DNA from: Tissierella sp. P1
GTDB lineage: Bacteria; Bacillota; Clostridia; Tissierellales; Tissierellaceae
Length of the DNA stretch: 64,000 nucleotides
Assembly (NCBI RefSeq): GCF_002266425.1
Contig: NZ_NPMN01000020.1
Coordinates: 26,295-90,294 of the forward strand
Direction of reading: 5' to 3'
The notes under the pieces were generated by a model. It was not told the DNA's origin. It was given only the letters and a program-made list of their open reading frames with translations, and did no database searches. Made by a program: the position numbers and the translations under genes. Below are positions 9,701 to 17,929 of this stretch, one piece after another (within the stretch, counting starts at the first letter, position 1; each line of letters opens with the position of its first letter).

Positions 9701-9977
9701 TACTGGATTAAATTTACCTTCTGCAGATATGGTAATCCATTTCGATCCATGGTGGAATCCAGCAGTAGAAGATCAAGCTACAGATAGGGCCCACAGGATA
9801 GGACAGGAAAAAACTGTTCAAGTTATAAAACTAGTTGCAAAGGGAACCATAGAGGAAAAAATATTTAAACTGCAAGAAAAGAAAAAAGAAATGATTGATA
9901 AAGTGATTACTGATGGAGAAACATTAATATCAAAATTATCAGAAGAAGAAATAATTTCATTATTTGATATGGAGTGA
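6759..9977 (+). CDS. SWIM zinc-finger SNF2-family helicase
   Basis: 1072 residues. The N-terminus holds a SWIM zinc finger (CTC near residue 70, then CKH near 85). A middle region of about 300-560 matches the bacterial SNF2-associated domain. The C-terminal half is a Swi2/Snf2 ATPase: LADEMGLGKT (Walker A) near 634, ILDEAQYIKN (DEAQ box) near 734, ALTGTPMEN, and motif VI QATDRAHRIGQ near 1006. Such proteins are DNA translocases related to RapA/HepA and probably remodel protein-DNA complexes. The gene is single, with GGTGGTG before the ATG, and no defence-island genes adjoin it. Confidence 0.9.
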   Translation: MSRLTDEILIDRVELYDTYEKGKQYYESGKVREVKTTPNHNYYVASVVGGSVYKSIVEFNSYDNIVATSCTCGAYKKYHGDCKHIVALLILIMDYEETSLTRYKKSEGDIKNILHYYSQESSDIKTPVNLEINFKLTAEGAFLDFRIGVDKLYVVRGAEKFISDLQENKEIEFGKKFKFSPEIHCFNSNDKKLIDFITLLYENYEINFYNSYGNKYNSTFKGNAIYLGPESLKRFFELMKDRKFNANIYHSYVEDIIVTDEDMELNLKIEESKEDLLLRVVDGSQLISLTPNGEYFFYKDKIYQLSQEKINNIMPIYNEIIKKETTAIRIEKDLKETFISEVLPAIRKHSKLIIDKNVEESIYSEPLHSIMYFDKQDELILGKVIFNYGNISINPFSSQKTNDLNTEKILLRDIETERTIMMLLEQGDFKVEDGGFYLEEEEQIYDFITDIIPELQKHCEVYYSESFKKVGLISSKSFKGGLKLDDKSDILEFNFDIEGVDDSEFENILGSLREKKKYYKLKNGSFLSLDNKAFDHIVDMLNYLDIEGKDFHDGNVKIPKFRTLYLDKFIRDRGIDYIKKNVNFKRLVQDINDPDDIEYELPKGLTADLRDYQKFGFKWLKTLSNYGFGGVLADEMGLGKTIQMISFLLSEKEEKGSEASIVIVPTSLVYNWEEEVKRFSPSLKTLVIVGSKDERNKLISTIKDYDLIITSYPLIRRDIGEYRDIFFRYCILDEAQYIKNQESLSAKSVKNIKAKNYFALTGTPMENSLSELWSIFDFLMPGYLLTSKKFIKKYEWPIVKKEDNEKLKELSNQIKPFILRRSKKEVLKELPDKIEQKIVVDMLKDQKKLYKAYLQAIKGEIDDEINAKGYSRSHIKILAGLTRLRQICCHPGIFVEGYNGGSGKLDSLEEIVAEAVASGHRILIFSQFTTMLEKIKKLLEYNKIKTLYLDGGTPIMERSNLVMDFNKGIGDVFLISLKAGGTGLNLPSADMVIHFDPWWNPAVEDQATDRAHRIGQEKTVQVIKLVAKGTIEEKIFKLQEKKKEMIDKVITDGETLISKLSEEEIISLFDME

Positions 9978-10064
9978 GGAAAATAAATAATATAGTAATA
10001 AAATCCGCCTATATCTAGAAATTAACTATAATATTTATCAATTATACAATAAATAATCTATATA

Positions 10065-10090
10065 CTATAATTTATTTAACTAAATTATAG
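10065..10090. promoter_or_regulatory. Perfect 10-bp inverted repeat before the ECF S gene (operator candidate)
   Basis: CTATAATTTA and TAAATTATAG form perfect arms around TTTAAC, ending 1 nt before the AGGAGG ribosome binding site (10092-10097). It includes a TATAAT-like -10 element, so a bound repressor would cover the promoter. Its position suggests an operator or a hairpin controlling translation. Confidence 0.45.
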
Positions 10091-10104
10091 TAGGAGGTCA
10101 TTTC

Positions 10105-10661
10105 ATGAATCAAAGAAACAGGACTTATGCATTGATTTTTTCAGCTTTGGCTATTGCAGTAAATATTGTACTTGGAACAGTAGTGGACATGTTAAGCATA
10201 CCCCTATTATTTCTAGATACTGTAGGGACTATATTTACTGCTGCTGTATTTGGACCTTGGTATGGAGCTTTAGCAGGAGGATTAACAAATTTGCTTCAAG
10301 GAGTTATTACAAATCCGAAGGTCATACCCTTTGCATTAGTTAATATCGCAATAGGAATTACAGTTGGTTTTATAGCTAAAAAGTGGAAATTTAATTTTGT
10401 GACAGCAGCTATAACTGGAATAATACTTGCAGTGGTGGCACCTTTAATTGGTACACCTATAGCTACTTATGTATATGGAGGCATTACAGGAGACTTTAAT
10501 GACGTATTATTTACTTGGCTAGCTCAGTCAGGGCAAAAGATTTTTACTGCAGCTTTATTCCTAGGATTACAAGTAATTTTGTCGATAAAATAGCGAGTTG
10601 TTTAATAGTCTCTCTATTAATTCAAAGGCTTCCAAAGAGATATATTGAAGGAGCGAAATAA
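10105..10661 (+). pseudogene. ECF transporter S component (CD3073-like), frameshifted near the end
   Basis: The first frame gives 162 residues of an ECF S component (MNQRNRTYALIFSALAIAV, then FGPWYGALAGGLTNLLQG) with six likely membrane helices. It stops at 10591-10593. The expected C-terminus continues in the -1 frame as NFVDKIASCLIVSLLIQRL to a stop at 10659-10661. Restoring one A in the AA at 10575-10576 would join them. The family resembles the C. difficile CD3073-type S component that precedes a TudS-related desulfidase gene, as it does here. It is broken as read; either a sequence error or a recent mutation. Confidence 0.75.
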
Positions 10662-11023
10662 ATGAAATTCATCAGCTCCCCTGTCCAGAGTATAGACATT
10701 TAGGATTGAAGCGAAAGCCTATGGATAAACTTGAGTATGATACTGCGGAGTTTAGAACTCTCTGCAAAAACATATCTCAAGATGCTATAAATATTATGAA
10801 AGAATACTTAGATAATGAATATGAGATTGTTGGACTTTTGGGCATTAATGAAAGTCCAAGCTGTAGCATAAGAGGTGTAAAGGAAATATTTATGGAAGAG
10901 TTAATAACTTTAGCTACAAAAGAACAAATAATATTGAACACTATAGATGTGTCAGGAGAATATTTTGATGGGGGAGATAATGAAGAGTTCATTAAAAAGC
11001 TAAGAAAATTTATAAAAAACTAG
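10662..11023 (+). pseudogene. TudS/DUF523-related desulfidase, N-terminal region deleted
   Basis: The original start seems preserved: AAGGAG (10648-10653) and ATG at 10662. The body continues in a different frame as QLPCPEYRHLGLKRKPMDK from about 10673, then GINESPSC, to the stop at 11021-11023. The motifs LPCPE and SPSC are typical of DUF523/TudS-related proteins, where cysteines bind the Fe-S cluster of thiouracil-type desulfidases. The expected N-terminal 60-70 residues, with the first cysteine motif, are absent, so an out-of-frame internal deletion has removed them. A remnant protein could start at TTG 10706 but would lack the cluster. Confidence 0.65.
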
Positions 11024-11042
11024 GTGATATCACCTAGTTTTT
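11015..11042. terminator. Bidirectional terminator
   Basis: A perfect hairpin with ACTAGGTGAT/ATCACCTAGT arms is flanked by A and T runs. It serves both the rightward TudS-like remnant and the leftward SDR gene. Confidence 0.85.
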
Positions 11043-11048
11043 AATTGA

Positions 11049-11803
11049 CTAATATGCAGTCCAACCAGCATCAGCTACAATGGTTGCGCCGTTGACTAGG
11101 CTGGATTCATCTGAAGCTAAGAATAATGCTATATTTGCAATCTCTTCTGGAGAACCAGATCTTATATTATTTCCAGTACCAGACATTATTCGTTCAACTC
11201 CGAAAGCATTAGGTTTCTGATTTGAAGTTATTTCTGTATCTACTCCACCGGGACATATAACATTACATCTAATTCCTTTATTGGCATAGATGAATCCAAT
11301 GTTTTTAGTTAGACCTACTAAACCAAATTTAGATGCAGTGTATGCAGCACCACCCCTAGCACCATTTAGCCCACCAATTGATGCAACATTTATTATATTG
11401 CCCTTTCCAGATTCAACCATAAAAGGTAAAACCTTTCTAGTTAATTTCATAGGTGCTGTAAGGTTTATATTCAATATATTTTCCCACAGTTCGTCAGACA
11501 AATCATGGCAGGTGTGAAATTATCAAGGTTTCCTGCATTATTGATTAAAATATCAATTTTACCTAAATTCTTTACTGTATAGTCCACTAATTTGTCTATA
11601 TCTTCTTGCTTAGATACATCTCCTTCAAAGGGGATAATAATCCCTTTATACTCTATAGAAGAATTTACAAGTTCTTCTAACTTATTCATTCTTCTAGCCA
11701 CAGCAACCACCCTCGCACCTTCCTTGGCAAAAAGTAAAGCCATCTCCTTACCTATACCAGAACTAGCTCCTGTAACTAGAACAATTTTTTCATCTAATCT
11801 CAT
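11049..11803 (-). pseudogene. Short-chain dehydrogenase/reductase (SDR), frameshifted
   Basis: The upstream frame (11803 leftward) carries the NAD(P) motif VTGASSGIG and NNAG. The downstream frame carries the rest, from SDELWENILNINLTAP through the catalytic serine region (NVASIGG), the active-site YTASK and the end GWTAY. Adding one base in the GG at 11507-11508 (plus strand) would join them as TPAHDLSDELWE, giving a normal SDR of about 250 residues. The start has GGAGGTG in front. Substrate unknown; the closest look is to glucose-1-dehydrogenase/3-oxoacyl-ACP reductase-type SDRs. Confidence 0.8.
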
Positions 11804-11921
11804 TTTTCACCTCCAAAAGTATTCTATATTTATTTTCTACTATTTAATATAAGAAAGTCAAGAAAAATTTAACCTATATATTATAGGGTATTTTTAATAA
11901 ATAAAGAAATATTAAATTTAG

Positions 11922-11949
11922 TGTAACTTTTTGTTTATTCAGACGAATA
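11922..11949 (+). promoter_or_regulatory. ECF-type sigma promoter (autoregulation candidate)
   Basis: TGTAAC (11922-11927), 16 nt, then CGAATA (11944-11949). This resembles the Bacillus sigma-W consensus TGAAAC-N16-CGTATA. It lies 28 nt ahead of the ECF sigma gene start, as expected of an ECF factor that transcribes its own operon. Confidence 0.55.
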
Positions 11950-11976
11950 ATATATGAAAGACAATGGAGGCCTCCA

Positions 11977-12531
11977 ATGATAGATGATAAAATTCTTTAC
12001 AAAAAATTTCTTAAAGGCGATATAACTGCCTTCGAAGACATTATATTTACTCACAAGGACAACTTAATATACTTTATTTCTCGATATGCTGGAGATATCT
12101 TTATTGCTGAAGATATTGCTCAGGATGTATTTGCCTATGTCTATGTTTACAAGGAAAAATATAATTTTGACTATTCCTTTAAAACTTATATATATACATT
12201 AGGACGAAATAAGGCCATAGATTATGTAAGAAAGCAATCAAAGTTAAAGGTAATTCCCTTTGAAAGAGATAATGAGATATTATTAGATGAAGATAGTCTA
12301 GAAGAAAAAGTAATAAAAGATGAAGAAAAAAAACTCCTTCTTGATAGTTTAAAAAAGTTAAAACCTGATTATGAAAAAGCTATTTATTTAGCTAACTTTG
12401 AAGAATTATCTTATGAAGAGATATCAAAAATTCTAGGAAAAACCTTAGGACAGACAAGAGTATTGATTCATAGAGCTAGGAAAGCTCTTAGAGATGTATT
12501 GGAGAAAGGAGCTGGAGATGATGAAAGATAA
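11977..12531 (+). CDS. RNA polymerase sigma factor, ECF (sigma-70) family
   Basis: 184 residues with region 2 (AEDIAQDVFAYVYVYKEKY, then FKTYIYTLGRNKAIDYVRK) and region 4 (SYEEISKILGKTLGQTRVLIHRARKAL). This is a group 4 sigma factor lacking region 3. A GGAGGCCTCC palindrome at 11966-11975 contains the ribosome binding site. The gene overlaps the next by 14 nt, the usual pairing with a membrane anti-sigma factor. The ECF-type promoter upstream suggests autoregulation. The likely regulon starts with the surface genes that follow. Confidence 0.92.
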   Translation: MIDDKILYKKFLKGDITAFEDIIFTHKDNLIYFISRYAGDIFIAEDIAQDVFAYVYVYKEKYNFDYSFKTYIYTLGRNKAIDYVRKQSKLKVIPFERDNEILLDEDSLEEKVIKDEEKKLLLDSLKKLKPDYEKAIYLANFEELSYEEISKILGKTLGQTRVLIHRARKALRDVLEKGAGDDER

Positions 12532-13135
12532 TAGGGAATTCCTAGAAGGGGTATATAAGAAGGCGGAAATGTTGGAAAGAGAAAGAGTTGAAAAAAGTAG
12601 AATATATAAAAGATATGTAAAGATTTCATCTATGGCAGCGGCTATAGTTATAATAGTTCCTTTACTATTATTTAAGGGACAAAATTCAGTTCCAAAAGGC
12701 TATACCGAAATTCCTCAAATAGCTAGGATGTTTACCATAGATGATCCTATGATTAGCTTCCATGAAGCAGATTATATAGTTGTAGGAGAAACTAAGAAAA
12801 TTGATAAAAGTCAATATGTAAAAGAAAATAATTATATATATACAGATATTACTATAGACATTGAGAAGGTCTTTTTAGGAGATATTCATAAGGATGAAAT
12901 TATTCTTAGGGTAAGGGGAGGAAAGGTAGAAAAGGAAAAGGTTTTCTCCCAAATGGAAGGTGAATTTAAGAAAGGAAGTAAATCTTTATTATTTCTTCAG
13001 AAAGAGGAAGGAGTATATTATTTAGTAAATGATGGTGAAGGTCAATTTTTAGAGGTGGAAAAGGATGTTTTTATAGATAAGCAGGGAAATAAATATAATA
13101 TAGATGATATAAAAGATAATATAGATAGGAGATAA
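12518..13135 (+). CDS. Single-pass membrane protein, putative anti-sigma partner
   Basis: About 205 residues. A charged cytoplasmic N-terminus of about 35 residues is followed by one hydrophobic segment (AAAIVIIVPLLLF) and a mostly beta-type extracytoplasmic domain (YIVVGETKKI, then IYTDITIDIEKVFLGD). No classical zinc anti-sigma HxxxCxxC motif is present. The role as anti-sigma factor is inferred from the overlap with the sigma gene and from topology. Start at 12518 (ATG-ATG pair) fits AAAGGAG at 12505-12511; the ATG at 12494 lacks such a site. Confidence 0.6.
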   Translation: MMKDNREFLEGVYKKAEMLERERVEKSRIYKRYVKISSMAAAIVIIVPLLLFKGQNSVPKGYTEIPQIARMFTIDDPMISFHEADYIVVGETKKIDKSQYVKENNYIYTDITIDIEKVFLGDIHKDEIILRVRGGKVEKEKVFSQMEGEFKKGSKSLLFLQKEEGVYYLVNDGEGQFLEVEKDVFIDKQGNKYNIDDIKDNIDRR

Positions 13136-13140
13136 GTAAA

Positions 13141-13668
13141 ATGAAAAAAATATTTGGATTATTCTTAGCAATGATAATGATGACTTCGTTTTTAGGAGGA
13201 TGTGTTCCTAAAAAAGAAGTAAGGATAGTGGATTTGAAGGAAGTACATGCTGCAGTTAAGGAAGCACTTGGTGAGGATTATTATGCAAATAGAGAATTAA
13301 CTGTAGAAGAAATAAAGGATTTGACAGGTATAAAGGAAGAAGATATAGAAGTCTTTATAGCAGAGATGCCGATGATAAGTGTTAACGTAGATACTTTTAT
13401 TGCAATCAAGGCAGAAGAAGGTAAAGGAGCTGTGATAGAAGACAGTTTAGAAAAACACAGAAAATTCCTTGTGGAGGAATCTTTACAGTATCCTATGAAT
13501 ATGCCTAAGGTAAACTCTGCTAAGGTAGTTAGACACGGGGATTATGTTTTCTTTTTAATGCTTGGTAAATACGATGATAGACAAGAGGCTACAGAGGAAG
13601 AAAGACTTGAGTTCGCAAAGGCAGAAGTAAAGAAGGTAGAAGATATTATCAATAAGTTCTTTGAATAA
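13141..13668 (+). CDS. DUF4358 lipoprotein
   Basis: 175 residues with a lipoprotein signal peptide ending LGGC (cysteine near residue 21). The mature part contains the DUF4358 pattern (EDIEVFIAEMPMISVNVDTFIAIKAEEGK, described here by its key parts EVFIAEMP and DTFIAIK) and ends in a charged helix. DUF4358 genes often stand beside MBOAT and DHHW genes, as here, so it probably takes part in the outer-surface O-acylation machinery; the exact role is not known. It follows the membrane protein by 5 nt in the same operon. Confidence 0.8.
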   Translation: MKKIFGLFLAMIMMTSFLGGCVPKKEVRIVDLKEVHAAVKEALGEDYYANRELTVEEIKDLTGIKEEDIEVFIAEMPMISVNVDTFIAIKAEEGKGAVIEDSLEKHRKFLVEESLQYPMNMPKVNSAKVVRHGDYVFFLMLGKYDDRQEATEEERLEFAKAEVKKVEDIINKFFE

Positions 13669-13674
13669 ATTGCA

Positions 13675-13711
13675 ATCTAGTCTGGTTTTTTCATCAGACT
13701 AGATATTTTTT
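13675..13711 (+). terminator. Intercistronic terminator/attenuator
   Basis: ATCTAGTCTG pairs with CAGACTAGAT around a short loop, then ATTTTTT. It separates the sigma-factor genes and lipoprotein from the MBOAT gene 15 nt later, so it may lower rather than abolish downstream expression. Confidence 0.7.
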
Positions 13712-13725
13712 AATGGGGGATTATT

Positions 13726-15136
13726 ATGGTTTTTAGTAGCGTATTATTTTTGTTTTATTTTTTACCATTTGTTTTAACGATATATTTTATAGCACCTAAA
13801 AAATATAGGAATTTCATACTATTAATAGCAAGCCTTTTATTTTATAGCTGGGGAGAACCTAAATATATATGGATTATGATATTTTCAACAGTCCTTGATT
13901 ATACCTGTGGCAGATTAGTTCATTATTATAAATGTAATGAAAACATAAATAAAGCAAAGCTATGGTTAGGAGTATCTATATTTGTTAATTTAGGATTATT
14001 AGGTTTTTTCAAATACTCTGACTTTCTTATATCCAATATAAATAATATATTAGGTTCTAGTATTCCGCTATTAAGTCTTACCTTACCTATAGGCATATCC
14101 TTTTATACTTTTCAAACTATGTCCTATACAATAGATGTCTACAGAGGGGATACAAAAGTACAAAATAATATTATTTCCTTTGGCACCTATGTAACTCTTT
14201 TCCCTCAGCTTATAGCAGGGCCTATAGTCAGATATCAGACTGTAGCAGGAGAAATGGATAATAGAGTGGAATCCTATGATTTATTTAGTGAAGGTATAAA
14301 GAGATTTACTTTAGGTCTAGGAAAGAAAGTTTTGTTGGCAAATAATATAGGCATCCTCTGGGACAATATATCCCATCTAAATATGTCAAATATTCCAGTG
14401 TTAACTGCTTGGCTAGGTATATTGGCCTTTAGCTTTCAAATATACTTTGACTTCTCTGGATATTCAGATATGGCTATTGGTCTTGGAAAGATCTTTGGAT
14501 TTAATTTCTTAGAGAATTTTAATTATCCTTATATGTCTAAAAGCATTACCGAGTTTTGGAGAAGATGGCATATATCTCTAGGTACATGGTTCAAGGAATA
14601 TCTATATATTCCTTAGGGGGCAATAGGAAAGGGAGGTTTAATCATATTAGAAATATATTAATAGTTTGGATTTTAACTGGAATATGGCATGGTGCCAGCT
14701 GGAATTTTGCCCTGTGGGGATTATTCTTTGGAATTATATTGATTGCAGAAAACTATTTCTTCTTGATATATTGAAGAAATTACCTCAGTGGCTTACAAGA
14801 ATTTATACCCTATTTCTAGTCCTTGTATCATGGGCCATATTCGCCTTTGATTCCATAAAGGATGGGCTAAGTTATATTAAAATCTTATTTGGATTTGGAA
14901 GTAATGATATTTTTAACCATACATCTTTATATCTACTATATACCAATATATTATTATTTTTAATTCTTATAATAGGGTCAACAGATATACCTAAGAGGTT
15001 GTGGAAGCATGTGAATAATAGATTTAGCAAGATATCATGGATTGCAGAAAATGTATTTTTATTCTTAGTAGTAGTATTATCAATAGCATATCTAGTAGAT
15101 CAATCTTATAATCCATTTTTATATTTTCGTTTTTAG
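13726..15136 (+). pseudogene. MBOAT-family membrane O-acyltransferase, two frameshifts
   Basis: Three successive frames together give a complete MBOAT protein of about 470 residues. Frame one (to 14616) has the start FSSVLFLFYFLPF and the motif WRRWHISLGTWFKEYLYIP. Frame two holds LGGNRKG and the catalytic region GIWHGASWNF. Frame three runs from LFLLDILKKLP to the end. Restoring one T near 14612 and one A in the AAAA at 14749-14752 repairs it. Such proteins move acetyl groups across the membrane to polysaccharides, as AlgI and PatA do. The DHHW gene follows by 10 nt and is the usual partner. Confidence 0.85.
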
Positions 15137-15146
15137 GAGGATAGAT

Positions 15147-16271
15147 ATGAAAGAAAAAGCAAGAGTTATAATATGTACTGGATTATTATTATCATTATCC
15201 ATAGGTAATATAGTATCACCCAAAAGGGTGTTTTCCAACAAAGAAAATAGATATCTACAAGGACTTCCAAAGCTTAATTTGGATACTATAATATCTGGAA
15301 AGTTTAGTAAAGATTTTGAAACCTATACAACGGACCAATTTATCTCTAAAGATAATTGGATAGGATTAAAGACAATTGCAGATTTATCTTTATTAAAAAA
15401 GGATAATGGCAGAGCTTACTTTGGAAAAGAAGATTATTTATTTGATATAGATAAGGAAATAGATGAAGAACAATTAAAGAAAAATATAGAGAGTATCAGT
15501 ATATTTTTAGATAAAATGAATAAGCATAATATTCCTGTTACCTCTCTATTGGTACCTAGTAAGTCTACAGTTCTAAATCATAAATTGCCCTTATATGCTC
15601 CTATAGTTGATGAAAGTTATATTATAGATAAATTGAAATCCTCTTTTAATGGAAAAATGAAACTAATAAATTTAGTAAAAGCCCTAAGTGAAAAATCTAA
15701 TGAAGATATATACTATAGAACTGACCATCATTGGACTACTAAAGGAGTTTTTTATGCTTATAAATATTATATGGAAGCAATAGGAGAAAATCCATTAAAG
15801 GAAGAGGAGTTTATAGTAAAAAAGATATCTCAAGAGTTTTGGGGAACTAATTATAGAAAGGCTAATTTTTATTTAGGAAAACCAGATGATATATATATTT
15901 ATGAACCAAAGGAGAATGTGAAGTATAATATTAAAATTAATAATAAAGAAGAAGTTTATAGCCTTTATGATGAAACTTATTTAAATAAAACTGATAAGTA
16001 CTCTTATTTCTTAGGAGGAGATAAATCACTAATGGAAATAGAAACATCAGTGAAAAACAAAAAATCTTTATTGGTAATCAAAGATTCTTTTGCTAATAGC
16101 TTTATTCCATTTCTAACAAATCATTATGAAAAAATCATAGTTATAGATCCTAGACATTTTAATATGAGTATAGAAGAGCTTGTCAAAGAGAAGGGAATTG
16201 ATGAGATATTGCTTTTGTTTAATGTACAAAACTTTGCTAAAGAAAAGGCTTTGTTTGTTTTAGGGAGATAA
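15147..16271 (+). CDS. DHHW (AlgX/AlgJ-like) secreted protein
   Basis: 374 residues with an N-terminal membrane anchor or signal (ARVIICTGLLLSLSIG). The signature YYRTDHHWTTKGVFYAY is present, together with a conserved serine block VPSKSTVL and a later IKDSFANSF. This is an SGNH-type fold in which the Asp-His pair helps catalysis. In the family, DHHW proteins act with an MBOAT partner to acetylate exopolysaccharide or wall polymer. The gene lies directly behind the MBOAT gene and has GGAGG in front. It appears complete. Confidence 0.88.
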   Translation: MKEKARVIICTGLLLSLSIGNIVSPKRVFSNKENRYLQGLPKLNLDTIISGKFSKDFETYTTDQFISKDNWIGLKTIADLSLLKKDNGRAYFGKEDYLFDIDKEIDEEQLKKNIESISIFLDKMNKHNIPVTSLLVPSKSTVLNHKLPLYAPIVDESYIIDKLKSSFNGKMKLINLVKALSEKSNEDIYYRTDHHWTTKGVFYAYKYYMEAIGENPLKEEEFIVKKISQEFWGTNYRKANFYLGKPDDIYIYEPKENVKYNIKINNKEEVYSLYDETYLNKTDKYSYFLGGDKSLMEIETSVKNKKSLLVIKDSFANSFIPFLTNHYEKIIVIDPRHFNMSIEELVKEKGIDEILLLFNVQNFAKEKALFVLGR

Positions 16272-16303
16272 AATAAATTTCAGACATAAGTGAATTCAAA
16301 GAG

Positions 16304-16356
16304 AAAAGTAGCTATCTTTTTAATGATTATTTTTATCATTATAGGATAGCCACTTT
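16304..16356. terminator. Terminator hairpin after the DHHW gene
   Basis: A long imperfect hairpin, AAAGTAGCTATC with GATAGCCACTTT, enclosing an AT-rich inner stem. It lies between convergent genes and has T-rich sequence on one side. Confidence 0.6.
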
Positions 16357-16436
16357 AATTTAGGCTTGTATTTTAGTTGTTAATAATTGTTTCTCAAAAA
16401 ACCTTCATCTGCCTAATCTGTAAATGAATCGGATGA

Positions 16437-17864
16437 TTAAACCGGTTCTTTACTTTCATCTTCTTTAAATATTGCAAATCCAGTGAAAGCATATATAGCT
16501 GCTATTATAGGACATAGAATGCAGAAGAATGCATACGGTGCATATGCGGTGACTTCTATACCCAGAACCCCTGCTATATATACTCCAGATGTAGACCATG
16601 GGATCAAATAACAGAATATTGTTCCTCCATCTTCAAGAGTCCGTGATAAAACAGTCTTCTTAACTTTGTACTCAGTATATGAGTTTTTCATTAATTGACC
16701 AGTAAGAATAATTGAAATATACTGGCTCGCACACAAAATTGTTACAATCAAACTCGTTAAAAGAGTGAATATAACTAGAGTGCCTTCAGAACGGATAATT
16801 TTATTCATTTTATTCAATGCTACATCTAATACTCCTATACTTTGAAGTATTTCACCGAGTCCAACAGCTAAGAATGCTAGTGCTGTTGCTCCCATCATAC
16901 TTAACATTCCGCCTCGGTTAAGTAGTTTATTAATTTCAGGTATATCTGTATTGATGCTGAATCCGTTGCCAAGAGAATTTATTATTGTCTTTAATTCATA
17001 ATGGGAGCCTTGGAATAAAAATGCTGCAAAGATTCCCATAAGCGAGCTAATAATTAATGCAACAAGAGGTGGAATCTTTTTTACAGCCAAAAATATTGTG
17101 AATATTGGAACTATTAGAAGTATAGGAGTAATGTTAAAATTAGTATCTAAAACTCCCTTTATATTGTTAATCAAAGTCATATCAAGTTCAAGTCCTTGAT
17201 ATTTTAGACTTATTAAGAAATACAATATTGCTGATATAATTACAGCAGGTATTGTTGTAAATAACATAGACCTAACGTGTTCAAAGACATTGCAATCAGA
17301 TACTGCTGCTGCTAAGTTAGTTGAGTCTGAAAAAGGAGAGAGTTTATCTCCAAAAACAGAACCTGAAACTACCATGCCTGCTGTAATGGCAGGATTAATA
17401 TTTAGCCCAATTCCAATACCCATAAATGCTACGCCTAGAGTTGAAATAGCAGTATATGAACTTCCTGTAAAAAATGATATTATGCAACATATTAAAAAAC
17501 CTGCAATAATAAATGTAGCGGGAGTTAATATGCTGAGCCCGTAATATATTATAGTAGGCACTATACCCGATACTATCCATGAACCAATGACAGCACCAAC
17601 TGCCATTAGTATCATTGCAGCTAATATTACATCTTTACATCCTTTTAGGAAAAAGCTTTCTATATCTTGAAGACTAAAACCATTAATAATACCTATTATT
17701 GAACACACAATAATAGCAATCAAAAATACAACTTGTGTAGATATTTTTAGTAGTGCAAATCCACCCACGAATATTAAAGCTAAAGAGACCATGCATAAAA
17801 AAGCCATACCGAAACTAACCTGCTTTTTATCTTTATTCAGGATGTTTTTTACATTTTCACTCAT
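16437..17864 (-). CDS. nhaC: NhaC-family Na+/H+ antiporter-like transporter
   Basis: 475 residues, around twelve membrane segments. The family motif GSVFGDKLSPFSDSTNLAAA is present near residue 190, and a glycine-rich stretch GGMLSMMGATALAFL lies in the second half. NhaC-type carriers exchange protons or sodium, some with malate/lactate or other organic anions. It is the last gene of the leftward hydantoinase operon, 65 nt after hyuB, so it may move the operon's substrate or product or balance the ions this creates. Substrate not determined. Confidence 0.85.
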   Translation of the reverse strand: MSENVKNILNKDKKQVSFGMAFLCMVSLALIFVGGFALLKISTQVVFLIAIIVCSIIGIINGFSLQDIESFFLKGCKDVILAAMILMAVGAVIGSWIVSGIVPTIIYYGLSILTPATFIIAGFLICCIISFFTGSSYTAISTLGVAFMGIGIGLNINPAITAGMVVSGSVFGDKLSPFSDSTNLAAAVSDCNVFEHVRSMLFTTIPAVIISAILYFLISLKYQGLELDMTLINNIKGVLDTNFNITPILLIVPIFTIFLAVKKIPPLVALIISSLMGIFAAFLFQGSHYELKTIINSLGNGFSINTDIPEINKLLNRGGMLSMMGATALAFLAVGLGEILQSIGVLDVALNKMNKIIRSEGTLVIFTLLTSLIVTILCASQYISIILTGQLMKNSYTEYKVKKTVLSRTLEDGGTIFCYLIPWSTSGVYIAGVLGIEVTAYAPYAFFCILCPIIAAIYAFTGFAIFKEDESKEPV

Positions 17865-17929
17865 GAAAATTCTCCTTTCATAATTTAATTCTAGTATTTA
17901 ATATTTCTTAAGTGGCTTGATTTTGTGGT

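Noticed and set aside
6759..9977. The SNF2 helicase as part of an antiphage defence system
   Set aside because: No nuclease, methylase or other defence gene adjoins it, and its neighbours are housekeeping or transport genes.
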